Assembly: GCA_963775825.1 (NCBI GenBank)
Contig: CAVZKY010000031.1
Span: forward strand, 1-64,000
Reading direction: 5' to 3'
Source of the DNA: Bog-532 sp963775825
Lineage (GTDB): Bacteria > Actinomycetota > Actinomycetes > Streptosporangiales > Streptosporangiaceae
Length of the DNA: 64,000 nucleotides
Shown here: piece after piece, positions 8,377 to 19,741 of the stretch
Layout of the letters: every line of letters starts with the position of its first letter
Position numbering within the stretch: position 1 is the first letter of the stretch
Notes under the pieces: model-generated
The model's input: only the letters and a program-made list of their open reading frames with translations
Database searches by the model: none
What the model was told of the DNA's origin: nothing
Program-made: the position numbers and the translations under genes

Positions 8377-8560
8377 CGCCTCAGGATCGTTGCTCCTGCT
8401 GGCCACGCCGCAGCGGCTGGTGCTCCGATGCTGGCCCTTACTGGTCTTGCTGATGTGCTCTCCGTCCGTGCCAGCCTGGGGCATGCGGAGGTCTGGCGCG
8501 CTTCCTGGCGGGGGGCCGTGAGACTCTGGCGCTGGCGGGTGCGGTGGCTCCATCCCTGGA

Positions 8561-9151
8561 TCAGGAAACGTTGATGTTTGATGCGTTCATGGCCACAGCC
8601 CAGGCGACGTCATCTTGCGCTGTTGTCCCGTAATCCGGGCCCGGCTGAAGCAGGTTGGCTACCACAATGAAGTCATTCAGCATTTGCTCGTACCCGGCCC
8701 GGTTAACTGTCGGCAGAAGAGCCGGGTCAGCGAGAATCCGCTGTGCTTCTCCCCGCACGACGCGGGCGTCAGCCTCGAAGACCAGGTGATTGGCAACGGT
8801 CGGCGACTGACTTTCGGACTCCAGATCACCGGCCAGGGTATCGAGGTCATCATTGACCGTCACCTGGGCCTGCCCGCCGGCCGATCCTAGCCACACCAGT
8901 GACGGATCGGGGGAGGCTGTGGGGGCGGTAGACCGGTGCGGGCTGGCGTGCCCGCTTGCCTTGGACGTTTTAATGGCCGACGCTGACCGGGCCACTGGGT
9001 GGGCGCTAACTTGGTGAGCCTTGCTGGGCACCGCACCAGCAGAATGAGCCGGGGTAACCGCATCGTGGTGAGCTATTCCGCACCCGGATATGACGGCAAC
9101 TCCAGCTACAGTAACTCCGGCTATGGTAGCGACAAAGCGATTCCGCTTCAT
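8561..9151 (-). CDS. putative lipoprotein of unknown function
   Basis: 196 residues. The N-terminus is a lipoprotein signal: MKRNR, a hydrophobic stretch and the lipobox-like VISGCG with Cys near residue 24. A low-complexity Ala/Ser/His/Pro linker of about 60 residues follows, then a helical acidic domain of about 110 residues (QVTVNDDLDTLAGDLESE..., ...AGYEQMLNDFIVVANLL). The family is not recognised. The ATG overlaps the stop of an upstream ORF by ATGA, which hints at a two-gene unit. Confidence 0.7.
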   Translation of the reverse strand: MKRNRFVATIAGVTVAGVAVISGCGIAHHDAVTPAHSAGAVPSKAHQVSAHPVARSASAIKTSKASGHASPHRSTAPTASPDPSLVWLGSAGGQAQVTVNDDLDTLAGDLESESQSPTVANHLVFEADARVVRGEAQRILADPALLPTVNRAGYEQMLNDFIVVANLLQPGPDYGTTAQDDVAWAVAMNASNINVS

Positions 9152-9486
9152 GACTTATCCCATTCGAGGGTCCTTGACGGGAGCAGGCCGACCGCTATCC
9201 ACCCAGCCCTATTTGACGCTGAGATAAATATGATGACGATCCCCGACTTGTGCATAGATTCAGCATCCTCGGCGGGAGTCGCAGCGCAGTTCGCAGCCAG
9301 TTGCCGATGGGTTGCGGCGGCAGTAAAGGCACTTCGCCAAGTGCCCGCCTCTAACGTCACGTCAACCGCGATCCCGCCCGATGTGGTCGCCCGCGTTGTT
9401 TCGTTCGCCGTGGTGGTGACCCAGGCGGTATTACCGCCGTTGCTCGGCCGCCGCAGGAATGGCAAGTCGGCCCACCTGAACTCCAC
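9148..9486 (-). CDS. possible small protein upstream of the lipoprotein
   Basis: A 112-codon ORF starting with GTG at 9486 whose TGA overlaps the ATG of the lipoprotein gene (ATGA). That overlap is the only support: the product is not recognised, no ribosome binding site is visible, and the composition is not distinctive. It could be a chance ORF. Confidence 0.3.
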   Translation of the reverse strand: MEFRWADLPFLRRPSNGGNTAWVTTTANETTRATTSGGIAVDVTLEAGTWRSAFTAAATHRQLAANCAATPAEDAESMHKSGIVIIFISASNRAGWIAVGLLPSRTLEWDKS

Positions 9487-9646
9487 GCGGTCCGCGCCCG
9501 GCCGGGCGCAGGTCTCGTGCTATTCCTGAGCAGGGGCGGTTCCCATCATCCGGCGGTGTAGCACCCTGGGACCCGGTGGGGAGGAACCGTGTCGGCTGGG
9601 GGCCGCCCGGGCCGGAGGCGGCCCCACGCTCGTCACGGCAGCGAGG

Positions 9647-9679
9647 CCAGGTAGGGGCCAGGTAGGGGCCAGGTAGGGG
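9647..9679. repeat. three tandem copies of an 11-bp unit
   Basis: The unit CCAGGTAGGGG is repeated three times without a gap, and a partial copy (CAGGGG) follows. It lies in a gene-free stretch. No function is suggested. Confidence 0.8.
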
Positions 9680-10115
9680 CAGGGGCGCACGCGAGGCGGG
9701 CGGCAGGCGGCGCGGAGGGGTGCACGGGTGGTCAGTGGCCATGGCCGCGGCCACGCCTGACGAAATGTGCCCGCCACCGGGGAGAATTGACGGAAATTCT
9801 CGTATTTGTAGAGAAAGAGCGCTGACTTCCGCGAAAAGGACGAGATAGCGCTGTCATGTATCCGGAAATGCCAATGGGAAATTCCCCGGCCGGGAAATGT
9901 GGTGAAGGGAAATTGCCGCCGGGGAAAATGAGAACGGAGTCACGGCAATGCCACGTATCGAGAACGCCGCCCGCAGTGCCGCCGGCAACGTGCCGGCCGC
10001 GCAGGCTCGGCGGGTCTGAAAGCCGCCGTATGCGTCAGGCGCGCTCCGGCCGCCCGGCCCGGCGGGTTCCGCGATCTGGTCGGCCAGCACCTGCGCGGAC
10101 ATGCGGACGTTATTG

Positions 10116-10140
10116 TTACAGATCGTAAATGACGTTTTAC
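10116..10140. promoter_or_regulatory. overlapping short palindromes upstream of the surface operon
   Basis: TTAC (10116-10119) pairs with GTAA (10125-10128), and GTAAA (10125-10129) pairs with TTTAC (10136-10140), giving two interlocked dyads in an AT-rich island. They lie about 240 bases before the surface-protein start. They may be an operator or part of the promoter; this rests on symmetry and location only. Confidence 0.35.
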
Positions 10141-12108
10141 CCATTGTTATGTTAGCGTGGTGCCGCTCTGGGGTGTGACTGGCTCGGCGATCGGGGGTGT
10201 TATGCCTTATCCGGTTTTCACGCTTACGGGCGGTGATGACCGCCGAGCTGACCGGGCAGGCGGCAGTGCCGGCGCCGATCGCGGGCCCGGCCACCACGAC
10301 CGGCCGGCCGGACGTGCGAGCGGAACGCCGCCCCGCCCGGCAGCGCCGGGCTGGCTACCCTGAGCACGAGGCGGCGAATGCCCTTGTCCCGGCGGGCGCG
10401 GCGGATAGTGTCGCGCGCCGCGGCGGTCGCCCTGCTGATGAGCATGGTCAGCGCCGGGGCAGCGGTCCACGCCCCGAAAGCGCTCGCGGCCGGCACCGTC
10501 CTGTTCAGCCAGCCGTTCCACGACAACACCGTGGACGGCACCGCGGGATCGGTGACGCTCCCCACGGCACCGGCCGTGAGCGGCAACTCCGCGTGCCTGA
10601 CCGCCGCGGGCAACGCCACCGCCAACCCGCTGGCCAGCTGCCCGACCGTCGCTGACGCGCAGGGTTCCGGCAAGCTCCGGCTCACCGCAAATGTGGGGAC
10701 TCAGGAGGGCGGGGTCTTCGCCAGCACCAGCATCCCCACCTCGCAGGGCCTGGACGTGACCTTCAACACCTACCAGTACGGGGGCACCCAGGGTGCGGAT
10801 GGGCTGACCTTCGTGCTGGCGGCCGTCAATCCGGCCAATCCGGTCACCCCCGCGGCCATCGGGCAACCCGGCGGGGGGCTCGGCTACTCGGCCCCGAGCT
10901 CCAATGCGCCCGGCTTGAGTTATGGCTACCTGGGAGTCGGGTTCGACGTCTACGGCAACTACAGCAACCACTACGAGGGACTGGGCTGCAACGACGCGGC
11001 CAACATCGCCCAGCGGATGCCCGGCCAGGTCGTGGTGCGCGGCCCCGGTAATGGCAACACCGGGTACTGCGCGCTGCAGAGCAGCGCGGCCACGGCGACC
11101 TCGCCGGCGCTGACGCTGCGGGCTTTGACCCGCGCTGCGTCGGTCGTACCGGTGGAGGTGGTCTACAACCCGAGTTCGGTGACGGTGACAACGCCGTCCG
11201 GACTGGTGGTGCCGGGCGGTGACTACGACGTGCACTTCACCCCGGTGGGGGGACGGCCAGGGATGTGGTCGGCGCCCTGCCGGTGGTCCCGGCCGGGCTT
11301 TACCCGGCGAGCTGGGTGAACGCGAGCGGGTACCCCAAGCAGCTGGCGTTCGGGTGGGCGGGGTCCACCGGCTCGGTCACCGACTACCACGAGATCGATA
11401 ACGTGGTGGTGACCACGCTGAACCCGGTCCCCCAGCTCGCGGTCGCCCAGACCAGTTATGCGGCGGCGACCCTCGCGCCCGGCAGCCCGGTCACGTACAG
11501 CGTCGCGGCGAGTTCCTCGGGTGCGGCGGAGAACCAGCCGGTGACGGTGACCGAGACGCTGCCGGCCGGTGTTCTCCCGGTCGGCGCCTCCGGCACGGGA
11601 TGGGTGTGCGCGGCGCCGTCGGGGCAGTCCATATCGTGCACGGACAGCACCAGCCCGTTCACCAGCGGCACGATCACGGTGAACGGGGTCGTGACCTCCA
11701 GCAGCATGACCCCGGCGGTGGTCCAGTCCAGTACCAGCGCGGTGGCGTCCAGCGGCGACGCCAGCCCGGCAACGTCGTCGAGCGCTCCGGCCGGTACCGT
11801 GCCCGCCGCGCCGACCGTTACCGCCATCAGCCCGACGAACTTCGCCGCCGGCGGGGGCAACGACGTCAAGATCACTGGGACCGGCCTCAGCGGGGCGACC
11901 GCCATCGAGATCGGCACGGCCGCCCAGTTCACGGCGGGTACACCCACCACGCTGGTGCTGTGCGCTTCTTCGGGGCCCGGCTGTTTCACCGTAACCAACA
12001 GCACCACCCTCGACATCTCTGCCATGCCTGGGCACGTCGCCGGGGCGGTGACGGTCGAGGTCGTCACGCTGGGCACCTCCGCCAGCACCGCCTACACCTA
12101 CAACTCGG

Positions 12109-13405
12109 GCCCGGCTCTGCTGTTCCCGGCGCCGCCAGGCGGCGAGGCCGGCGTGTTGTACAGCGACCAGCTCACTGTGACCGGCGGGACCAGCCCGTTC
12201 ACCTGGTCGGTGAGCGCCGGGAGCCTGCCCGCCGGGATGACCCTGAATGCGTCGACCGGGCTGCTGTCCGGGACCCCGACCACCGCCGGCACCTACACCT
12301 TCACGGTGAAGGTCGCCGACAGCAGCGGCCAGAGCAACACCGAAGCGGTGACCCTGACCGTCATCCCGGGGCCGTCGCTGACTTTCCCGGCTCCGCCTTC
12401 GGGGTGGACTCATACGGTTTACGGGGACACTTTGACCGAGTCGGGGGGACCGGCCCGTTTGCCTGGTCGGTGAGCGGCGGGAGCCTGCCTGCGGGCATTA
12501 GCCTGAACGCGAGTGGGACGCTGAGCGGTACCCCGACGGTGACGGGTACTTTCGCCTTCACGGTTAAGGTGACCGACGCTAACAGCCAGTTCGCTACCGA
12601 GGCCACCAGCATCACGGTGTCGGCGGGGGTGTCGGCGACGTTTCCGGCCCCGCCGGCCGGTGATGTGGGCGGTGCGTACAGTGACACGCTGACCGCGGCC
12701 GGTGGCACGGCCCCGTATGCCTGGTCGGTGAACGCGGGGACGCTGCCGCCGGGGCTGTCGCTTAGTTCGGCGGGGGTGCTGGCCGGGACCCCTACCACGG
12801 CGGGCAGTTACCCGTTCACGGTCAACGTGATCGATGCGAACAACGGCATTGCCACCGCCTCGATCACGCTGGTCGTGTCGGCCGGGCTGGCACTGGCCTT
12901 TACCGCGCCGCCGGGCACTGATGTGGGTATCGGGTATAGCGATACGCTCACCGTCACCGGCGGGACAGGTCCTTATGCCTGGTCGGTGAGCGCGGGGAGC
13001 CTGCCCGCGGGGATCACGCTGAATGCGTCGACCGGGGCGCTGGCCGGGACGGCGACGACGGCGGGGACGTCCAGCTTCACGGTCAAGGTGACCGATGCGG
13101 TTGGCCAGAGCGCGACCAAGGCGGCGGCCATCGTGGTGGCGGCGCGCCCGTCGCTGGCGTTCCCCGCGCCGCCGTCCGGTCAGGCCAGCGTGGCGTACAG
13201 CGACACTCTGACGGTCACGGGGGGGACCGGGCCGTTCACCTGGACGGTGAGCGCGGGGAGCCTGCCGTCCGGTCTGGCGCTGAATGCCTCGACGGGGGTG
13301 CTGGCCGGGACGCCGGCGGCCGCGGGCAGTTTCGGGTTCACGGTCCAGGTGAGCGACGCGTTCGCGGTGACCGCTACCGAGGCGGTGACGCTGGTCATCG
13401 GGTCC
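12109..13405 (+). repeat. five tandem Ig-like (He_PIG) domain repeats
   Basis: Five units of about 260 bases, starting near 12109, 12370, 12628, 12886 and 13150. Each reads as FPAPPxG, then YSDTLTVTGGTGPFTWSVS, SLPAGxxLNASTGxLxGTP and a TFTVKVTD strand, the putative-Ig/cadherin-like pattern. They form a rod between the lectin head and the DUF11 stalk. Confidence 0.85.
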
Positions 13406-13407
13406 GG

Positions 13408-16400
13408 CCCGCTGGTCATCGCGGCGACCGTGAGCCCGTCGCCTGCGGTGCCGGGCGGCATCGTGCATTTCACCGTCACGGTGACCAACACCGGCTCGGG
13501 CACCTATACCGGTGCGACGTTCACCGATCCGCTGGCCGATGTGCTCGATGACGCCGCCTACGGCAACAACGCGGCCGCGACGGCCGGCACGGTCAGCTTT
13601 ACCAGCCCGAATCTGACCTGGACGGGGACCCTGGCGCCGGGCGCGACCGCGACGATCACGTTCTCGGTGACGGTCAGCAGCCCCGATACCGGGAACAAGA
13701 TCCTGGCCAGCACCCTCACCTCGGCGACGGCCGGGAGCAACTGCGCGGCCGGCAGCGGCGATTCCCGGTGTGCGGTCAGTGTCCCGGTGTCGATCCTGAC
13801 CATCACCGTGACCCCGAGCACGACGAGCGCGACGCCGGGCAGCACGGTCGGCTATACGATCACCGTCACCAACGCGGGCCAGAGCGCTTATACCGGCGCG
13901 GCGCTGACCGATCCGCTGGCCGGTGTGCTGGATGACGCCGGCTACAACGGCGACGCGACCGCGACCGCGGGCTCGGTGACGTACTCCAGCCCGAACCTGG
14001 CCTGGACCGGGAACCTGGCCCCGGGCGCGACCGCGACGATCACGTTCTCGGTGACGGTGAGCAACCCGGACACCGGGAACCAGAGCCTGGCCAGCACGAT
14101 CACCTCGGCCACGGCGGGCAGCAACTGCGCGAGCGGCAGCAGCGACCCGCGGTGCGCCAGCACGGTCACGGTCCTCGTGCCGGGCCTGACGATCGCGGTG
14201 TCCGCGAACATCGGCACCGCTACGCCCGGGTCGGTGGTGCAGTACACCGTCACGGTGACCAATACCGGGCAGACCGCCTATACCGGTGCGGCGTTCAGTG
14301 ACTCGCTGTCGGGGCTGCTGGATGACGTCAGCTATAACGGCAACGCGGCCGCGACGGCCGGCACCGCCGGCTTCACCAGCCCGAACCTGACCTGGACCGG
14401 GAACCTGGCGGTGGGGGCGGTAGCGACGATCACGTTCTCGGTCACGGTGAACAATCCCGATACCGGCGATAAGGTCCTCGCGCAGACGGTGACGTCGGCG
14501 ACGGCGGGCAGCAACTGCCCGGCGGGCAGTACCGACGCGCGGTGCTCGGTGACCGTGGTGGTGCTGGTGCCGGGCCTGACTATCGTGCAGGCGGCGAGTC
14601 CGGGGACGGCGGCGCCGGGGGCGGTGGTGCATTACACGGTGACGGTGGCTAATACGGGGCAGGTCGCGTATGCGGGGGCGGCGTTCACTGATCCGCTGGG
14701 CGGGGTGCTGGATGATGCCGCCTACAACGGCGACGCGGCCGCCACCGCGACCGGCACCGGCACCGGCACCGTGACCTATGCCAGCCTGGCCCTGACCTGG
14801 ACGGGGAGCCTGAATCCCGGGGACACCGCGACGGTCACGTTCTCGGTGACGGTGCATAATCCGGACACCGATAACCATCTGCTGGCCAGCACGGTGACGT
14901 CGGTGTCGGCGGGCAGCAACTGCGCGGCCGGGAGCAGCGATCCGCGGTGCACGGTCACGGTGGATGTGGCGCAGCTGAGTATCGGGGGGTTCTGGAGCGC
15001 GGCCACCACGACGCCGGGGTCGGTGCTCGGGTTCACGGTGACGCTGGCCAATACCGGGCAGGTGGCCTATACCGGGATCACGGTGGTCACCGACCCGTCG
15101 GAGGTGTTCGCCAACGCGACCTCCAACGGTGATCAGGCGGCCACCTCCGGGACGATCGTGGTGACCGCGACCGGCGCGTCGTGGACCGGGAGCATCCCGG
15201 TCGGCGGCACGGTCACGATCACCGGCACCGTGACGGTGGACAATCCCGATACCGGGAACAAGATCCTGGGGGTGGTGCTGTCCACGACCGCGGCGGGCAG
15301 TAACTGCCCGCCCGGGTCCACCGACCCGGCCTGCACCATCACCGCCCACGTGCTGGTCCCGGCCCTGAGCATCACCCAGGCGGCGGACGCCGTGGCGGCG
15401 GTGCCCGGGCAGGTGATCGGGTACACGCTGACGATCAGCAACACCGGGACGGCCCCCTACACCGGCGCGGTGGTGACCGAGTCGTTCGCCGAGATGTTCG
15501 ACGACGCCGCCTACAACGGCGGCGCGTCGGCGACCGCCGGGGCGGTGTCGTATGCCAGCCCGACCCTGACCTGGACCGGGGACCTGGCCCCCGGCGCGTC
15601 GGCGGTGGTCAGCTTCACCGTGACGGTGAATAACCCGGATACCGGGGATAAGCAGGTCATCATCACCGCGGCGTCGGCCGCGGCCGGGTCCAGCTGCCCG
15701 CCCGGGACCACCAGCAGCGGCTGCCAGCTGGTGGTCGGGGTGCTGACCCCGGCCCTGACGATCGTCAAGACAGCCAGCACCCTCACCCCGGTGCCGGGCC
15801 AGCAGGTCATCTACACGATCACCGTGGCCGATACCGGGCAGACCCCGTATACCGCCGCGAACCTGAGTGACCCGCTGGCCGGGGTGCTGGATGATGCCGG
15901 CTACAACAACGACGCGGCCGCGGTGATCACCGGCACCGGCACCAGCGCCGGGACGGTGTCCTACGCCGGGTCGGCGGTGTCCTGGACCGGGGACCTGGCG
16001 GTGGCCGCGTCGGTGACCATCACCTACTCGGTGACCATCGACAACCCCGACACCGGGGACCTGAGCCTGGCCAGCACCGTCACCTCCCCGACGCCGGGCA
16101 GCAACTGCCCGGCCGGGGGCACCGACCCGCGGTGCACGGTCACCGTGACGGTGGTCAGCGCGGCGACGCTGACGATCACCGCGGCCGCCGGGGCGGCCTC
16201 GGCGGTCGCGGGCGGGGTGGTGACCTACACGGTCACCATCGCCAACTCCGGGCTGAGCGACTATACCGGCGCCGCGTTCACCGTGCCGCTGGGCGGGGTG
16301 CTCGGTAACGCCGCCTACAACAACAACGCGGCCGCCGTCATCACCGGCACCGGCACCAGCGCGGGCACCGTGACCTACGACGGCTCCACCCTGGGCTGGG

Positions 16401-17415
16401 CCGGGGACGTGCCCGCGGCCGGGTCGGTCACCCTTACCTACTCGGTCACGGTGAACAGCCCCGATACCGGCAGCCAGATCCTGGCCAGCACCGTGACCTC
16501 GGCCAGCACGGGCAGCAACTGCGGCTCCGGGTCCGCCGACCCGCGCTGCACCACCACCGTGACGGTCTCCCAGCTGATCATCGACTCCACCGCGAACATG
16601 AGCACCACCACACCCGGAGCCGTGGTGGTCTACACCACCACGCTGGCCAACACCGGGCAGACCCCGTACACCGGGATCAGCGTGAGCTTCGGGGGGACCC
16701 CCGGCGAGGCCACCGGCAACGGGGACCAGACCGCCTCCTCGGGCACCTTGTCCGTCGGCACCACCGGGGCGGTGTGGACCGGGGACATCCCGGTCGGCGC
16801 CACCATCACCCTGACCGGCTCGGTCACCGTGGCCGATCCCTACCCCGGCAGCCCGGTCATGGCGCTGGTGCTGGCCTCGGCCGCGCCGGGCAGCAACTGC
16901 CCCCCACCGGCGGCACGACCCGCGCTGCGCCCCGGCCGTGGACGTGCTGATCCCGGGCCTGAGCATCACCCAGACCGCGGACACCACCAGCGCGGTGCCG
17001 GGGCAGGTGATCGGCTACACCCTGACCATCACCAACACCGGCACGGCCCCGTATGCCGGGGCGGTGGTCACCGAGTCGTTCGCCGCGATGTTCGACGACG
17101 CCGCCTACAACGGTGACGCCGCCACCACCGGGACCGGGGCATTGACCTATACCAGCCCGGCCCTGACCTGGACCGGGGACCTGGCCCCCGGCGCCGCCGC
17201 GGTGATCACCTTCACCGTCACGGTCAATAATCCCGATACCGGTGACAAGCTGGTCATCACCACCGTGAGCTCGGCCGCGGCCGGGTCGTCCTGCCCGCCC
17301 GGCACCACCAGCGGCGGCTGCCAGCTGACCATCGCGGTGCTGACCCCCGCCCTGACCATCACCAGCGCCGCCGCCCCGGCCCCCGCCACCCCCGGCGCTA
17401 CCGTCACCTACACCC
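13408..17415 (+). repeat. ten and a half tandem DUF11 repeats (~390 bp each)
   Basis: Units begin near 13408, 13797, 14177, 14577, 14977, 15364, 15754, 16168, 16574 and 16953, and an eleventh begins near 17350 and is cut by the IS. Each is about 130 codons: LTI...PG, YTVTVTNTGQxxYTGA, DPLxGVLDDAxYNGDA, LTWTGxLAPGATATITFSV, NPDTGN, SATAGSNCxxGSxDPRC with two Cys. Nucleotide similarity between units is high, which favours recombination and makes assembly hard. Confidence 0.9.
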
Positions 17416-17889
17416 TGGAGCACCCCGGGTTTGGTGGAGACTCGATTCTCCCCAGATGCTCTGGTCTGGGTGGCCGTTGTCTTCCACGGTACCGCCGCCT
17501 GGCGGAACCACGGTCTGATCATTTTCCGCTTTTGTTTTGTCGAACATCTGTCCAGCTGCGCTGTCCAGCTGCCCCGCCTGGTGGCGGGCTCTGCCGCCAG
17601 GACCCCCGCCGGGGGACTTGGGCATCTCCTCGTCGGGCACCCGCTTTGCGCCGCGGGTTCCCCGGGCAGGGCAAGGGTGACGCGCAGCGTCATCGCTTGC
17701 GACGCCGGAGGCGCCCTTGACCTGGGCGGGGGTTCCGTGGCACCCGTCCCGCGGCCGGCGAGGAGATGCCCGCCCGCCGCCGCACCCGTCCTGACCTGCC
17801 AGGCCATCTCTGAGGAGGGCCGGGGTCCGGGGCGGAGCCCCGGCGGGTGCGGGCGCAGCCCGCCTGGGTAATGAGCGGCGGCCATGGCC

Positions 17890-18841
17890 GCCTCCTTCGC
17901 TGGTGGCCGGCGGGGCCTGCTGCCCGGCCCGCGGGCGGGGACCCGGCCGAGCGTCCCGTCCCGCCAGGCCTGCTCGTATTCGGCCGGCGGGCGGCCGCCG
18001 GTGCGCCGCATCACCCGCGCGGTGTTGTACCAGCTGGCCCATTCGCTGGTGGCCGCCTCCACCTGGGCGGGGGTTTCCCACGGCCCCAGGTGATCGATGA
18101 CCTCGGCCTTGTACAGCCCGATGATGCTCTCCGCCAGCGCGTTATCGTAAGAGTCCCCGACGGACCCGACCGACGGCGCGATGCCCGCGGCCACCAGCTC
18201 GGCGCCGTAGCGGATGGACAGGTACTCGCTGCCGGCGTCGCTGTGGTGGGTCAGCCCGGCCACCTTCACCCCCTGCCGGGCCCGGTAGGTGACTGCCATC
18301 ACCAGCGCGTCCAGCACCAGGTCCGTGCTGTGGCTGGCGGCGGTGCGCCACCCGGTGATCAGCCGGGCGAACGCGTCGATCACGAACGCGGTGTACGCGG
18401 TGCCCGCCCAGGTGGATACGAAGGTGAAGTCGACCACCCACAGCCGGTCCGGGGCATCCGGCGCGAAGTCCCTGTTGACCAGGTCCTCCGGCCGGTCCTG
18501 CGCCGGGTCGGGACGCGTGGTGCGCACCTTGTAGCCGCCGCGGCGCACCCCGCGCAGCCCGAGCTGGCGCATCAGCCGCTCCACGGTGCACCGGGCCGCC
18601 GCGATGCCCTCGCGGTTGAGCTGGTCCCATACCTTCCAGGCGCCGTACCGTTCCTTGCTGTCCTTGTAGACGCGCAGGATCTGTTTCTCCAGCGCGGCAT
18701 CGCCAGCGCCCGCGCCGGGAGCGGCCGCGCCCGGGCCGCGTAGTACCCCGACGGCGAGATCGCCACGCCGGCCTGCCGCAGCGCCCGGCAGATAGGCTCG
18801 ACCCCGAACTGGTCCCGGCAAGCCTCGATGAAGGCCACCAC
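17890..18841 (-). pseudogene. IS3-family transposase OrfB (DDE), one-base frameshift
   Basis: The start MVAFIEACRDQFGVEPICRAL at 18841 is typical of OrfB. The product changes frame near 18700 (one base seems to be missing around GCGATGCCGCG) and continues as LEKQILRVYKDSKERYGAWK and the rve catalytic core: DRLWVVDFTFV (first Asp), THHSDAGSEYLS (second Asp) and NALAESIIGLYKAEVID (Glu). The end given is approximate: after PPAEYEQAWRDG there is no in-frame stop inside the element, and the frame stays open into the host gene antisense strand. A second indel near the 3' end is possible. Confidence 0.75.
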
Positions 18842-18846
18842 CAGGG

Positions 18847-19161
18847 CTACCGGTGGTCGAGCTCGGCCGCGAAAAAAGCGCTCGCCGTGCGCAAGATCGC
18901 GTTCACCCGGCGAAGCTCGGCGTTCTCCCGCTCCAGCGCCCGGATCCGCGCCGCATCCGCCAACGCGGTCCCCGGCCGCATCCCCCGGTCGACCTGCGCC
19001 TGCTTGGCCCAGCCGCGCAGCGTGTCCGGCTTGATCCCCAGCTCGCCGCCCACCTTCCGGCAGGCCGCCGTCACGCTGGCGTCCTGGTCCTTGACCAGGT
19101 CCAGCACCAGCCGGACCGCCCGGTCACGCAGCTCGTCCGGATACTTCCGTGCTGCTCCCAT
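18847..19161 (-). CDS. IS3-family transposase OrfA
   Basis: 104 residues from the ATG at 19161, preceded by GGGAGAGTGGG; an earlier ATG at 19194 lies in the terminal repeat. The N-terminal helix-turn-helix (RKYPDELRDRAVRLVLD, GIKPDTLRGWAKQ) is followed by a leucine-zipper-like helix (ARIRALERENAELRRVNAIL), the standard OrfA layout. It binds the element ends. OrfB starts five bases after its stop, so the two may be made separately or by frameshifting. Confidence 0.9.
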   Translation of the reverse strand: MGAARKYPDELRDRAVRLVLDLVKDQDASVTAACRKVGGELGIKPDTLRGWAKQAQVDRGMRPGTALADAARIRALERENAELRRVNAILRTASAFFAAELDHR

Positions 19162-19741
19162 CGTCCCACTCTCCCGTGGATTGGGAGCCTCCACAAAACC
19201 CGGGGCGATTCAGTCCCCGTCATCGGCGGCGCGCTGACCATCACCGCGCCAGACAGCTCCAACCTCGGCACCGCCTCGGTCGGGAGCAACCTCAGCGGCG
19301 ACCTGGGCACCGTCCAGGTCACCGACAACCGCGGCTTCGGGGCCGGTGGACCGCGACGGTCTCCAGCACCAGCTTCGCCACCAGCACCGGCAGCCCCGCC
19401 GACACCATCCCCGTCGCCAACGCCTCCTACAACATCACCGCACTCAGCCAGGCCACCGGCCCGGCCACCTTCACCCCGGTCCCGGTCACCCAGCTCAGCA
19501 CCGCCCCCCAGCCCGTCGTCAGCGCCACCAACGTCACCGGCAACACCACCGCCACCTGGAATCCCCTCATCACCGTGACCGTCCCCCCCACCGCCATCGT
19601 CGGCCTCTACACCGCCACCATCACCCACTCCGTGTCCTGACCAGCGGCCCCCCCGAACACGCACCAGGCAAGTGCAATCACCTGTCACTAAGAGTAGTTT
19701 GCTGGATACGCTTAGCATTTTTCTGGAGAGGCAGGTCGCCA

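Larger units (their letters stand above)
9487..10377. other. long gene-free region before the surface-protein operon
   Basis: About 890 bases without a convincing gene. Besides the 11-bp tandem repeat, 9770-9950 is AT-richer and has several GGGAAA-type runs. The part 10110-10165 is the most AT-rich and probably contains the promoter of the operon that starts at 10378. Several short ORFs here lack plausible products. Confidence 0.5.
17416..19212 (-). mobile_element. IS3-family element (IS6110-like ends)
   Basis: 1,797 bp. Left end 17416-17443 and the reverse complement of right end 19185-19212 share TGxAxCxCCCCGGGTTTxGTGGAGxCTC, much like the ends of IS6110-type IS3 elements. It encodes orfA and a DDE orfB on the minus strand, opposite to the host gene. 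The last host bases on the left (ACCC) and first on the right (GTCC) do not form a 3-4 bp target duplication, so the copy may have moved with a deletion or recombined. About 450 bases between the transposase core and the left end hold no recognised gene. Confidence 0.85.
10378..19640 (+). pseudogene. giant lectin/Ig-like/DUF11-repeat surface protein with WxL-like C-terminus, split by an IS
   Basis: A single gene of about 2,450 codons can be followed through several frames. From the ATG at 10378: a Sec signal peptide (AVALLMSMVSAGAAV, cleavage near ALA-AG); a legume-lectin-like domain to about 11420 (DGLTFVLAAVNP, GGGLGYS); an IPT/TIG domain near 11830-12100; five putative Ig (He_PIG) domains at 12109-13400; ten and a half DUF11 repeats at 13408-17415; after the IS, a C-terminal WxL-like domain (LTITAPDSSNLGT..., WTATVSST, TVPPTAIVGLYTATITHS). 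WxL domains bind peptidoglycan non-covalently, so this is a wall-bound stalked adhesin. Frame changes lie in a G6 run at 11247-11252 (one G short), a G6 run at 12443-12448 (one short), near 16900-16915 (two C short) and near 19345 (one short). The one-base changes look like assembly errors, but the IS at 17416-19212 truly cuts the gene. The two genes downstream encode membrane partners expected for WxL proteins. Confidence 0.8.

Noticed and set aside
12419..16987. 1,522-codon ORF on the minus strand
   Set aside because: It is the complement of the DUF11/Ig repeat array. High GC and strict repeat period keep the opposite frame open; the product is Arg/Gly/His-rich low complexity with no domain.
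12109..17415. CRISPR-like repeat array
   Set aside because: Units are long (260-390 bp), directly abutting and protein-coding, with no spacers or cas genes.
16857..17890. Continuation of the transposase frame into the adhesin gene
   Set aside because: Past the IS end the translation is only the antisense of DUF11 repeats. It is a read-through of an open GC-rich frame and not a fusion protein.
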